From Pseudomonadota bacterium (GTDB lineage: Bacteria > Pseudomonadota > Gammaproteobacteria > Xanthomonadales > SZUA-38), in the NCBI GenBank assembly GCA_039033415.1, contig JBCCCR010000001.1, forward strand, positions 1 to 64,000: a DNA stretch of 64,000 bases, given 5' to 3'. The translations under genes and the position numbers were made by a program. The notes under the pieces were generated by a model, which worked only from the letters and a program-made list of their open reading frames with translations, ran no database searches and was not told the origin of the DNA. Position 1 is the first letter of the stretch. The number at the start of each line of letters is the position of its first letter. Positions 51,540-60,099 of the stretch are shown here, piece by piece.

Positions 51540-52064
51540 ATGGGACCCTATCCAATCCGCCTGCTTGTCACGCTTTTATGCGTCAGCTTTTGCAGTATTG
51601 CTGCGGCGCAGTCCAAACGGACCGAAAACACCTTTAAGCTGGACGAGCCCGATTTTCGGCCTCCGGCGAGCCTCGAAGACGTCTCCTGGCTGGCCGGCGC
51701 GTGGGCCGGCGAGGCCTTCGGCGATCGCTTTGAAGAGGTATGGAATCCGCCCAGCGGCGATTCCATGGTGGGCTTCTTTAAACTGTTGAAAGGTGATGAC
51801 GTGGCGTTCTATGAGCTGCTGCTGCTCGTCGAGGAAGAGGGCAGCCTGGTGATGAAGGTCAAACACTTTCACAAGGACTTCAGCGCCTGGGAGGAAAAGG
51901 ACGACTACCTCAGTTTCCGACTGGTGGGTATCGAGCCCGATGCGGTGCACTTCTCGGGCCTGAGCTTTTACCGCCGCAGCGACGACTATGCGGAGGGGTT
52001 CATTGCCATGCGCAGCAACGACGAGGTGCGGGAAGAAAAGATGACTTTCCATCGTCAGCGCTAA
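51540..52064 (+). CDS. Exported DUF6265-like protein
   Basis: 174 aa with a signal peptide (MGPYPIRLLVTLLCVSFCSIAAA). The mature sequence matches the DUF6265 pattern: LEDVSWLAGAWAGEAFGDRFEEVW, GDSMVGFFKLLKGD, YELLLLVEEEGSLVMKVKHF and a closing EVREEKMTFHR. A small lipocalin-like barrel is likely. Function is unknown. It has GGAG upstream of the ATG and is followed 92 bp later by the exported methyltransferase gene. Confidence 0.8.
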   Translation: MGPYPIRLLVTLLCVSFCSIAAAQSKRTENTFKLDEPDFRPPASLEDVSWLAGAWAGEAFGDRFEEVWNPPSGDSMVGFFKLLKGDDVAFYELLLLVEEEGSLVMKVKHFHKDFSAWEEKDDYLSFRLVGIEPDAVHFSGLSFYRRSDDYAEGFIAMRSNDEVREEKMTFHRQR

Positions 52065-52156
52065 GAGGGCTCGACAACGACGCCAATCGGCCCGGGGTTT
52101 TCACCAAAACGTTACCGGCTGCCGTTACACTACGCGCCCCAACACACTTTGCGGAG

Positions 52157-52921
52157 ATGACCGTGAACAAGCTCGCCATGATTGCCTGTCTGACGATGGT
52201 CCAGGCGTTGACCCTGCCGGTTCTGCAAGCGCAGAGCGACGATAGCTTGAGCGCTCGGCTGAGCGCTGCCATGAAAGCCGAGATTCGGTCCGAGGCCGAA
52301 GTGGCTCGCGACGCCAACCGGAAACCTCAAGAGACGCTGGCGTTTATGGGCATCACGTCCGACATGAAGGTATTGGAGTTGATTCCCAGCCGGGGTTGGT
52401 ACACCAAGCTGCTGGCGCCGGCCATCGATGATTTTCATGTGGCAATCGGTGCGACCTGGGTCGAAGAAAATCTGATCAGCGAGTCTGGCTTCGATCATAT
52501 CAACATCGTTGAAACCGAAAACATGACGCTCTCCCGAGGCGGAGAGTTTCGACTGAACTCCGTCTCCGAATTCTCGTTCGGCGAAGGTGGCTTCGACGCC
52601 GTGCTGACGTTTCGCAACATGCACAACTTCGATGAGGCGGGGCGGCGAGCTATCAACAAGGCTGCCTTTGAGGCGCTGTCGTCAGGCGGTATCTACGGCG
52701 TCGTGGATCACACGCGACGCCACATGGAGCCGATCTCCCAAGAAAACCGACGCCGGGCTGACCCAGTGGAGATCATCAAAGAAGCGCAGGACGCAGGTTT
52801 CATGCTGCACAGCTACACCAATCTGCACTACAAGCCGGCGGATGATCTAACGCTTGAAGTGGGCAACGACAAAGTGACGGGCCAGACCGACCGTTTCACG
52901 CTCGTATTTCGCAAGCCCTGA
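52157..52921 (+). CDS. Exported SAM-dependent methyltransferase-like protein (COG4798-type)
   Basis: 254 aa. A signal peptide (MIACLTMVQALTLPVLQAQ) precedes a class I methyltransferase-like fold: MKVLELIPSRGWYTKLLAPA corresponds to motif I, FDAVLTFRNMHNF to motif IV, and LSSGGIYGVVDH to the next strand. Such periplasmic members of the predicted methyltransferase COG4798 group are found in several proteobacteria; whether SAM is available there, and so whether they are active, is unresolved. TACACT about 25 bp upstream is a plausible -10 element, and TGCGGAGATGACC provides a ribosome-binding site. Confidence 0.8.
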   Translation: MTVNKLAMIACLTMVQALTLPVLQAQSDDSLSARLSAAMKAEIRSEAEVARDANRKPQETLAFMGITSDMKVLELIPSRGWYTKLLAPAIDDFHVAIGATWVEENLISESGFDHINIVETENMTLSRGGEFRLNSVSEFSFGEGGFDAVLTFRNMHNFDEAGRRAINKAAFEALSSGGIYGVVDHTRRHMEPISQENRRRADPVEIIKEAQDAGFMLHSYTNLHYKPADDLTLEVGNDKVTGQTDRFTLVFRKP

Positions 52922-52980
52922 GCTTAAACCGCGGCGTGCCGGGTCCTCCCTCCGGCGCGCCGTTTTGTCAGCGAGTCCGG

Positions 52981-53604
52981 CTAGTGTCCGGCTGCGTGCC
53001 GCAGCTTGCGCTGCTGGGCCATGCGGTAAAACCGCCGCGCGTCGGCAAACCACCCGGGATGGCTTAAGTTGTCGCCGTAGCGTGACATCCACAGCCGGCA
53101 AACCTGTGCCGCCAGGCGGTTTACCGTGACGTAGCGGTCGCGGGATTCCTGGTCGAGCGCCTCCCGGTAACTGACCCTGTCGAAGAGCTGCTCATGGAGT
53201 GCCCGCAGGTTGGGCTGCCCCTCACTTTCGCTTTGCTTGCTCAGGTGGTCGGCCAGCGCAAAAAACTTATCCACCTCTCCCTGGAGCTCCAGCTCCAGCT
53301 GGGTCGTCGATCGATCGTGTCGTGCGCAGAACGTCACGTAGGTGAAGTGGCTGACGCCCTCAACCGCCGCTGCGTATTGATTCAGGGTCAGGGGCGCGTG
53401 ACCGTCAACCAGCGCGGGCTCGAGGTAAAGCGCAAGCTCCAGCCCCCGTTCATCCTGTCGCAGCAGCAGCTGCTCATTGGACTGATCCGGACGGCCGCCC
53501 AGGTTTTGTGCAATCTCGGGATCGCTGACGACAAACTGGGAAACGCGGTGGCCGGCTTCCAGGTCATAGCGCCGCTCGATCTGACGCTGTATTCGATCCA
53601 GCAT
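52981..53604 (-). CDS. Conserved-looking protein of unknown function, second of an overlapping pair
   Basis: 207 aa, cytoplasmic. It contains ALTLNQYAAAVEGVSHFTYVTF, STTQLELELQGEVDKFF and YREALDQESRDRYVTVNRLAAQV, ending with a basic tail. Its ATG overlaps the stop of the partner gene (TGATG), so the two products are made together and may form a complex. I recall similar gene pairs in other gammaproteobacteria but cannot name the family. Confidence 0.65.
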   Translation of the reverse strand: MLDRIQRQIERRYDLEAGHRVSQFVVSDPEIAQNLGGRPDQSNEQLLLRQDERGLELALYLEPALVDGHAPLTLNQYAAAVEGVSHFTYVTFCARHDRSTTQLELELQGEVDKFFALADHLSKQSESEGQPNLRALHEQLFDRVSYREALDQESRDRYVTVNRLAAQVCRLWMSRYGDNLSHPGWFADARRFYRMAQQRKLRHAAGH

Positions 53605-54194
53605 CAGTGGGCCGTTTGGCCGCCGTCCAGCGAAATCCCCAGGCTGCTGAGCTGCTGGCGTGCCTGCGCGTTGCCCGTCTGCTGCCAGAGGTCGTAAAGC
53701 TTGAGAATCTCCGCCGCGTCAAACTGGGCCCGATTGGCGTGGATCAGGTCGGACAACAGGTTCACAAACGGCACAAATCGTGTCGCCAGTTCGTCGAAAA
53801 CCGAGATGTCGCGCGGCGCGTTGTCGGCGAGGTACGAATACGCGCTGCCGCCCATGCTGACCAGGTACTCTCGGCCGATGGCTCGCCGTTCCAGCGACTG
53901 ATGAAAGAGCCCCGCCACAAAAAGCGCCACATCCCCAAGGCGCTGCAGCAGTCGATGGCGCTCCGCTTCACTGTTAGCGTTGGCGGCCTCGCCGTAAATC
54001 ATTGCCAGGGGTTTCAGGCCACTGCGGCCGCTGTTTGGGTCAAAGAAGGCTTCGGATCGGGCGAAGCGGGTGAGGAGATCGGTGAGGTACCAGAGGGTGG
54101 CTTCCTGCGGCTGCTGGCCCTGTCGATTGGCGGCGCGCCCGAGCGCGCGGTGAAAGTAGCCGGGCAACGAGTGTTCTGCGGTGGGTCCATGCAT
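53604..54194 (-). CDS. Conserved-looking helical protein of unknown function, first of an overlapping pair
   Basis: 196 aa, mostly helical, with no signal peptide. Characteristic parts are ATLWYLTDLLTRFARSEAFF, GLKPLAMIYGEA, LLQRLGDVALFVAGLFHQSLERRAIGREYLVSMGG and FVPFVNLLSDLI. The gene is preceded by GAAGGAGATTGATCCC, a strong ribosome-binding site. No function is known to me. The structured non-coding element at 54265 lies just upstream, which could affect its expression. Confidence 0.7.
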   Translation of the reverse strand: MHGPTAEHSLPGYFHRALGRAANRQGQQPQEATLWYLTDLLTRFARSEAFFDPNSGRSGLKPLAMIYGEAANANSEAERHRLLQRLGDVALFVAGLFHQSLERRAIGREYLVSMGGSAYSYLADNAPRDISVFDELATRFVPFVNLLSDLIHANRAQFDAAEILKLYDLWQQTGNAQARQQLSSLGISLDGGQTAH

Positions 54195-54884
54195 GGGATC
54201 AATCTCCTTCGGTCAGCGGTTTGTGTCGTGTTAGCCTCGATCCATAAACAGGTTTGTAGTTGCGAGTGTCCTGCGGCGTGAATTCGTTGCATGATGACGC
54301 GTGTCATAAGGGCTGTGGGTAGGCGCAGCCCGCCGCGCCATGGTCATTCCATGGCCAAGGGCTGCAACACCGCCACAGCCCTTGTGAGACGCGCCCTGCG
54401 GGTGGCCCGAAATCGGCAACAGCCGCGTTGCATCGCTTGGCAATGGCCCCACCATTGCCGGCGCAATGCGCCTTGCTCTTGCCGATTTCGGGCTCATCAT
54501 CATTCAACGAGTTCACGCCGCAGGACACTGTCCTTAACGGCGATTCGCCAGAAAAGTGTAGGTCGGAAAAATGCTTAACTTATTCACTAAGACCCGAGAT
54601 TAGCAGAAAAGCTTGCAACTAAGGTGAAAGACGTTGGTGGGGATCGGCGGCTGCTCCGGCCCCAGCGCTCAGGGCCAACCAAAGCAATGAACGCGTGCCG
54701 CCAGCACTGGCGGTCAGTTTTTGCACCCAGTGGCAAATCGGCAGCGAGGCCCAGCTCGAACTGAGCCTTTGGTCTTAGGCACGATGCCAATATTGACCGA
54801 GCCCTGAGCAAAGGATTGCCCGGAGCCCCTGTTTGAGCGTAATCTCAGATCGTCTTTCGTTGCTGCCCAGGTAACGCCCCCAAG
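54195..54884. other. 690-bp non-coding region
   Basis: No convincing gene. The first 70 bp are the leader of the divergent unknown pair. The structured element at 54265-54529 fills the middle. The remaining 355 bp up to the methyltransferase gene contain a somewhat AT-rich stretch around 54570-54610 but no clear promoter or terminator. Confidence 0.6.
54265..54529. repeat. 265-bp structured element with three nested inverted repeats
   Basis: Outer arms 54265-54289 and 54505-54529 are complementary at 24 of 25 positions (AGTGTCCTGCGGCGTG on the left). They enclose two hairpins. Hairpin A: 54301-54318 with 54373-54390 (AAGGGCTGTGG perfect), plus inner stems at 54325-54331/54359-54365 and GCCATGG-TCATT-CCATGGC (54337-54355). 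Hairpin B: 54405-54419 with 54479-54493, 15 bp perfect (GCCCGAAATCGGCAA), plus inner 54439-54446/54452-54459. Together they would fold into a three-way junction. No protein frame fits. It may be a miniature mobile element, a REP/BIME-like repeat or a structured RNA. Confidence 0.75.
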
Positions 54885-55790
54885 ATGCAATTATTCGACT
54901 GGCTTGCGCGGGATATCAGGCCTGAAGCGGTGCCTGAAACCGCCAAGTGCGACTTTACGGCGTTTGAATCGCGAGCTCAGGTCCCCGAGTCGATGCTGGA
55001 GAGTCAGTACCTGTGGGAGCAACAGTTCGAGGCGGCACTGGCCAAAAGAAAAGCCCCGGGATGTTCCGTCAGAGGACTTTGCGCGGTTTGCGGAAAAGAC
55101 GACGCGCTATTTGACTTCACAAGGGCGGAAGAGCCGCCAACGAACTGGCGAGAGACGCTGGCGTGCAGGCCCTGTCGTCTGATCAACCGCTGGCGGTCCT
55201 GTATCGCGCTGCTGCGGTCGCATACAACGGGCATGGAAAACCCCAACATTTATCTTACCGAGACCGTAACACCGCTGGCGCAGTGGTTTTCCAGCCACTT
55301 TGATCACGTGACAAAAAGTGAGTATTTCGGCGAAGACGTCCCCCGGGGCAGTAAACATCCATTGGGCGGTACAACGGTGGATCATCAGGACGTCACAGAT
55401 CTCACCTACGAGGACGCGTCTTTCACGCATGTCGTGACGCTGGACGTCTTGGAGCATGTGCCCAGCTATGAAAACGCGCTGCAGCAGTTTTATCGCGTAC
55501 TCCAGCCTTCGGGGACGCTAGTGATTTCGGTGCCATTTTTGATCAAGTGTGATGAAACCCTGGTCCGGGCAAGAATCAACAGCCAGGGTGAAACGGAGCA
55601 CCTGTGTGAGCCGGAATATCATGGCGACCCCATGTCGAAGGAAGGGGTGCTCTGTTACTACCATTTCGGCTGGGACATCTTGGATAACCTTCGCTCTATC
55701 GGGTTCCGCGAAGCCACGGTGCGCGTTGTTTGGGATCCGGCCAAAGGATTCCTCGGCGTGGGTCAGTCCTTTATCACGGCGGTCCGCTGA
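54885..55790 (+). CDS. Class I SAM methyltransferase with N-terminal Cys4 zinc-like motif
   Basis: 301 aa. The first third has a putative zinc knuckle (CAVCGKDDA ... ACRPCRLINR), as in many methyltransferases of glycan and natural-product clusters. The catalytic domain lacks a classical glycine-rich motif I but has HVVTLDVLEHVPSYENAL and FYRVLQPSGTLVISVPF, characteristic of the Methyltransf_11/12 type. It is 52 bp upstream of the phosphatase/sulfatase-fold membrane enzyme and probably belongs to the same functional group. Substrate unknown; a glycan or lipid head group is likely. Confidence 0.8.
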   Translation: MQLFDWLARDIRPEAVPETAKCDFTAFESRAQVPESMLESQYLWEQQFEAALAKRKAPGCSVRGLCAVCGKDDALFDFTRAEEPPTNWRETLACRPCRLINRWRSCIALLRSHTTGMENPNIYLTETVTPLAQWFSSHFDHVTKSEYFGEDVPRGSKHPLGGTTVDHQDVTDLTYEDASFTHVVTLDVLEHVPSYENALQQFYRVLQPSGTLVISVPFLIKCDETLVRARINSQGETEHLCEPEYHGDPMSKEGVLCYYHFGWDILDNLRSIGFREATVRVVWDPAKGFLGVGQSFITAVR

Positions 55791-55830
55791 GGCCGGGCGT
55801 AGGCCGCAGCAAAGCCACCCCCAAAACCTT

Positions 55831-55836
55831 TAAAAT
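55831..55836 (+). promoter_or_regulatory. Candidate -10 element for a leaderless transcript
   Basis: TAAAAT lies exactly six bases before the ATG at 55843, with no Shine-Dalgarno sequence between them. The layout (hexamer, six bases ending GCG, ATGAAAGG) repeats that at 46956. No clear -35 is seen. Confidence 0.3.
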
Positions 55837-55842
55837 GTCGCG

Positions 55843-58050
55843 ATGAAAGGGAAACAATTCGGGGCCTTGCTGGCCGTTGTCGGTCTGCTGGTGCTAAACC
55901 TGTTTTTCTTCGGTGTGTTTACGCTGTTCACCGAAAACCGCGGCGAGTTTCAGCTGTCTCTGCGGGAAATCTGGGCGCACCTGGTGCCCGCTGCGACAGC
56001 GGCGGCAGTGCTGCTGGTGGTTCCTGGCGTGGTGCTACGCGACCTCTGGCGAAAACGGTATCTGGCGGTCTTGCTGTTGGCCGGCGTGGCGACCTACGTC
56101 CACGGCAATCTGTTGGTCTGGGACACGGGGGTGCTCGACGGCAGCCAGCTCGATTTCAGCAATTCGGCCGCCCTGGTCATCGATGGTGCGCTGTGGGTGA
56201 TCGGACTGGTGGTCGCGTTTCGTTTTGCCGCTCCGCTGTCGAAGCAGGCGGGTTTCATCGCCGGGTGTTTACTGGTCCTCCAGTCAGCCGGTGTGGCAAT
56301 TCGGTCGTCAGATGCCGGCGCTCCCGTGCCCGAGCAGGCGTCCGCCACGTTTCCGCCGGAGCTGGCCATGCTCTCGAGCCAGCAGAACGTCCTGCACATT
56401 GTGCTCGACGGCTTCCAGGCCGATTTTTTCGGTGAGCTGCTGGAAAGTGAGCCTGAGCTGGCGGCGCGCTTTGAGGGCTTCACCTATTTCAGCAACGCCC
56501 TGACGTCCTCGGCGGTAACGTACCTCAGCGTGCCGGCGTTTCTCAGCGGAAAGACCTTCACCAACGAGCAGAAAATTACCGAATATCACGCCGAGACGCT
56601 CGGGGGCGAGAACGTGCTGACGGCACTCGATCGTGCAGGGTACGACATCGATATTGCTACGCCCGTGTGGTGGAACGCCGCGACCGACGCAATGGACCAC
56701 TACTACCGAATACCAACGCCTTATCTGGACTATCCGAATGCGCTGGCCGCCACCGCCTGGTTTCTGCTGGATTTGTCAGTTTTTCGCCAGGCGCCCTTCT
56801 TCCTGAAGCCGCCGATCTACGACGATCAGTCGTGGCTGTTGTCCGACGTCTTTTCGTCCGACCCCTCGATGCAGTTTCAGCATTTTTCGCACACGACCTT
56901 TCTCCGCGATTTGACGCAGGAGCTGGTGGTGGTCGATCGTCCTGAGCCGGTCTACAAATCGCTTCACCTCATCACGCCCCACGCGCCCCTGGTGGCGCGG
57001 CAGGACTGCACCGCGGCTGGCGCGGCGTTGCCCGATCAACGGGAGCATCACCTTTGGCAATCCCGCTGCTTGCTGGAAGATCTGCTGGGGCTGCTCGATC
57101 GGTTACAGGAGCTTGCGGTCTTTCAGTCCAGCCTGATTGTTATTCACGCGGATCACGGCAGCAGCGCGAGTTTTGCGATGCGGCGCTCTGACGGCGCGAC
57201 GGTCGACAGCACAAAATCAGAGCTGGGGCTTTGGGGCGCACCGCTCCCGCTGATGTTGGTCAAACGCGCCGGCGCTAGCGGCCCGCTGGTCGAATCGACC
57301 GCCCCCATCATGCTGACCGACCTGCCGGCGACCCTGGCCGCCGAGCTGAATCTTCCTCAATCCTTTCCGGGGTCATCGATGTTTGACCTCGATCCCGAAG
57401 CGCCGCGGGAACGCGTGTACTACTACAGCTATGTGCATCGCAATGACGCCGCCGCAAAAGACTTCTTTGATTTTTACGAAAGCTATGTGGTGCGAGGCAA
57501 CGTGTATGAGGAGTCGTCCTGGAGCCGAGGCCAATCATCCGCAGCTTCCGCCCTTACGGATCGACCGCCGTACCGGTGGGGCGAAGCCATCCGCTTTGGT
57601 CAGCTTGGCAACTCAAAACCCTATCAGGTCAAAGGCTGGTCCAGGAGTACCGGTGACCATATTACCTGGACGGAGGGCCCGTCAGCGGAGCTGACTGTGG
57701 ACCTTCCCGAGCCCGGCCAGCCTGTTATGCTGGTTGTCGACGCGAATCCCTACCTGGCCCCACCGAGGCTGCCATCTCAGAACGTGCGGGTGCTGGTCAA
57801 CGGAGAGGCGGTCGGCAGTTGGCAGTTCACTGAGGCGGAGTTTCAGGTTTCGCGGATGGCCATCCCGGCCTCGGCAATCGCCCGCCAGGCACCTTCCACG
57901 ATACGCTTCGAGTTTCCTGACGCCCGGTCTCCCAGCAGTCTGGGTGCCGGCAAAGATCTGCGGCAACTGGGGCTGGCTTTTCGAACGATTTCGTTTAAGG
58001 CGGAGGTCGACGCGTCAGCCGACGCAGGCGCTCAGCGGGGAGTGCAGTGA
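55843..58050 (+). CDS. Membrane-anchored alkaline phosphatase/sulfatase-superfamily enzyme (LTA synthase-like)
   Basis: 735 aa. The N-terminal 160 residues contain four or five membrane helices; the rest is an alkaline-phosphatase-fold catalytic domain facing the periplasm: NVLHIVLDGFQADFF (metal-binding Asp), SNALTSSAVTYLSVPAFLSG with the nucleophile Ser/Thr, KSLHLITPHAPL and IVIHADHGSS. A C-terminal beta-sandwich (about residues 600-720) may bind carbohydrate. Relatives transfer or remove phosphoglycerol, phosphoethanolamine or sulfate on envelope glycans. It converges with the NoeA-like methyltransferase and overlaps its end by 19 bp. Confidence 0.85.
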   Translation: MKGKQFGALLAVVGLLVLNLFFFGVFTLFTENRGEFQLSLREIWAHLVPAATAAAVLLVVPGVVLRDLWRKRYLAVLLLAGVATYVHGNLLVWDTGVLDGSQLDFSNSAALVIDGALWVIGLVVAFRFAAPLSKQAGFIAGCLLVLQSAGVAIRSSDAGAPVPEQASATFPPELAMLSSQQNVLHIVLDGFQADFFGELLESEPELAARFEGFTYFSNALTSSAVTYLSVPAFLSGKTFTNEQKITEYHAETLGGENVLTALDRAGYDIDIATPVWWNAATDAMDHYYRIPTPYLDYPNALAATAWFLLDLSVFRQAPFFLKPPIYDDQSWLLSDVFSSDPSMQFQHFSHTTFLRDLTQELVVVDRPEPVYKSLHLITPHAPLVARQDCTAAGAALPDQREHHLWQSRCLLEDLLGLLDRLQELAVFQSSLIVIHADHGSSASFAMRRSDGATVDSTKSELGLWGAPLPLMLVKRAGASGPLVESTAPIMLTDLPATLAAELNLPQSFPGSSMFDLDPEAPRERVYYYSYVHRNDAAAKDFFDFYESYVVRGNVYEESSWSRGQSSAASALTDRPPYRWGEAIRFGQLGNSKPYQVKGWSRSTGDHITWTEGPSAELTVDLPEPGQPVMLVVDANPYLAPPRLPSQNVRVLVNGEAVGSWQFTEAEFQVSRMAIPASAIARQAPSTIRFEFPDARSPSSLGAGKDLRQLGLAFRTISFKAEVDASADAGAQRGVQ

Positions 58051-59429
58051 AAGAGGTAGCGGTTGCCTGAACCCAAAGATACGCGTTCTACAATCGTGAA
58101 GTGGCGTCCGAGGCTCGCCTCAAACGGTTCCAGATAGTAATCGCTGTACTGATCCTTCTTGTTGAGCAGCAGCCGTTTGACCATCTCGTCGTCACGGCTA
58201 ACAAACTCGATGACCAGATCCCCGCCCAGGCTGGCAAGCCACGCAACGAACTCCTCCACCGGAATGTTCGCCGTAATCACCATGTGGTGTATCAGCGCGA
58301 GCGCTAGCACCAGGTCTGGCTTGCCGCGCTGGGCCAAAGACTTGCGTTCAGCCAGTCCCCAGCCCCAGTTCGGCGACGGATCGGCCAGATTGAACACGAT
58401 GGGAAGAATGTTGGTGGCGGTCGACTGCTTCAGCGCCCGGTAATGTCTTTCCACCGCCAGATGATCGATATCCGCCGCCACCAGGTACTCGGCATGCTGG
58501 GCGGCTACGGCTGAGAACTGACCCGTGTTGGCGCCAAGATCCCAGCATAGCTTGGGTTTGACCGCGGACGAGACCTTGTCGACAAACTCTGCCTTGACGC
58601 GCTGATCGTGGTCGTCGTAATTGTGCTGCTGCGTGTAGTCTCCCCACTCGGAGGCGCCGGGTGCCCAGGACAGGTTTCGAATAAGCTTGGCGAGATTACG
58701 CACGTTGTTCCGGATGAGCTCCTTGCTGAAGCCGGCTGACTTCAGCTCTTTTCCGACGTTCCGCTGCGCCCCGGCCATCGATCGGGTCAGCTTGGCCTGC
58801 AGATAGACGTGGGTGAGGACGCCGGCGCGAAAACGATCGCGGGCACTGAACAACCCGTTGGCCGTTTCGGGGCTGATGCCCTCCAGGCTGCCGCGGAGCA
58901 GCGGCTGGAAATCGAGGTTCTTGTGCGCCTGGAGCAAGAGGGGGAAGAGAAACAGCTGGCAAAACTGACGGTAGCCAACCCAGGCTGAGCCCGCAGGCAT
59001 GGGCTCCAGCGAGCCGGTGTCGATAAAGGTCGGTGCCGCCCCTCGGAACTGAACGTTGTACGGGGTGCCGTCCTTCAGGCTGAAGTTGTCGTTGAGCGCA
59101 GCGTCCAGAAGATCCAGCGTGACGAGCGCAGCATCCTGCAGCATGCTGAAGGACCATTCGTACGGGTATGACACAAACGGGATGCGTTGGTGTTCGAGCG
59201 CGCCAGCCCAGGCGACGTCGCCGCTGGCAGCTTCTCCCAGCGCCTCTTCGAGGCTGACTTGGGAGGTTTGGACGAGCGTGCCCTTGTCCATGGCTTGCAT
59301 CAGCCACGGCCGCTCCGCCAGCGAGTGCCAGGAATCCAGCGCTTCAGTACTGATAAGTCGGAATACGCGGCCGTCGCGGTAAGCGATGCGGCCGTCGCGG
59401 TCACGGAACGATCCGGGTTCGAGGCTCAT
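58032..59429 (-). CDS. NoeA-like class I SAM methyltransferase
   Basis: 465 aa. The N-terminal half is helical and specific to this group (GRVFRLISTEALDSW, IPFVSYPYEWSFSMLQDAAL, TYNVQFRGA-like segment, PTFIDTGSLEP). The C-terminal half is a Rossmann methyltransferase: CWDLGANTGQFSAVAA is motif I, LVAADIDHLAVERHY motif II, and PDLVLALALIHHMVI motif IV. It resembles NoeA of rhizobia, a host-specificity protein assumed to methylate a glycan. The upstream small-protein gene ends 29 bp before it, so they form an operon. Confidence 0.85.
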   Translation of the reverse strand: MSLEPGSFRDRDGRIAYRDGRVFRLISTEALDSWHSLAERPWLMQAMDKGTLVQTSQVSLEEALGEAASGDVAWAGALEHQRIPFVSYPYEWSFSMLQDAALVTLDLLDAALNDNFSLKDGTPYNVQFRGAAPTFIDTGSLEPMPAGSAWVGYRQFCQLFLFPLLLQAHKNLDFQPLLRGSLEGISPETANGLFSARDRFRAGVLTHVYLQAKLTRSMAGAQRNVGKELKSAGFSKELIRNNVRNLAKLIRNLSWAPGASEWGDYTQQHNYDDHDQRVKAEFVDKVSSAVKPKLCWDLGANTGQFSAVAAQHAEYLVAADIDHLAVERHYRALKQSTATNILPIVFNLADPSPNWGWGLAERKSLAQRGKPDLVLALALIHHMVITANIPVEEFVAWLASLGGDLVIEFVSRDDEMVKRLLLNKKDQYSDYYLEPFEASLGRHFTIVERVSLGSGNRYLFHCTPR

Positions 59430-59458
59430 GGCCTTGGCGGTAGGTGCGGCTGTAGCTT

Positions 59459-59683
59459 TTAGTCTTCGCTGGCCGTTTCAGACTCAGAATCTTGTTTGAT
59501 GCCGAAGAAAGCCAGGATGCGCCACCAGAAGAGCTTACCCGCCACCAGCAAACCGGCAACGCCGCCGAGGATGGCCTGCAGCAGAAGGCTGCCTGAACCG
59601 GGATCCAGGTAGGCGAAAGCGGCGGGGCTAAAAACCAGGGCCGCCAGGGCCACAAAAATGAGCAGGGAGACTGAACGCTTCAT
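59459..59683 (-). CDS. Small exported/membrane YLDPGSGS protein
   Basis: 74 aa. A first hydrophobic segment (SVSLLIFVALAALVFSPAAFA) looks like a signal peptide, followed by the hallmark AYLDPGSGSLLLQAILGG, a second membrane helix (VAGLLVAGKLFWWRIL) and an acidic tail. Proteins with AYLDPG[ST]GS are common in bacteria and recur beside sulfatase-like enzymes and NoeA-like methyltransferases, as here; their function is unknown. Confidence 0.8.
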   Translation of the reverse strand: MKRSVSLLIFVALAALVFSPAAFAYLDPGSGSLLLQAILGGVAGLLVAGKLFWWRILAFFGIKQDSESETASED

Positions 59684-60099
59684 AGCAAAACTTCGAGGGC
59701 GTCTAATCGACCCATGTTACGAACAGATGACAAGATGTCAATTTTATGAATTTGCCGACGAGACCGTCCTGGAAAAGACGAGATAGGTTGCAGTCGCGCT
59801 GTCATGCCAATCCCCTTGTTGTTTTGCCGCCAATAGACGCCTGGCGTTTCACCATGCGCTCGAGCGGGGTCTGGCGATATTCTTGCGATCGATCGCTTAA
59901 CGCCCGATGAACAACGTACTCCGGTGCGTGGGAGAAGCATGACTCTTGCTGTGCTGCAGGCGTTTCACATTATCAATTTCGGTTTCACTGCCTGTGCACA
60001 TGTCTGACCGTTCGTGACAAATGCTGACCGCTGACGAATTAACGTTCGAGCGGACTGCCGGTTGTGGTGAGGATGAGGTTCGCAATTTTGGAGCCAATC
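59684..60099. other. 416-bp divergent intergenic region
   Basis: It separates the minus-strand small-protein/methyltransferase operon from the outer-membrane barrel gene and must hold both promoters. Three copies of a GGTTTCAC/GCGTTTCAC-like word occur near 59834, 59961 and 59983, and CTGACCG repeats near 60005 and 60022; these may be regulator sites. No gene or terminator is evident. Confidence 0.4.
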
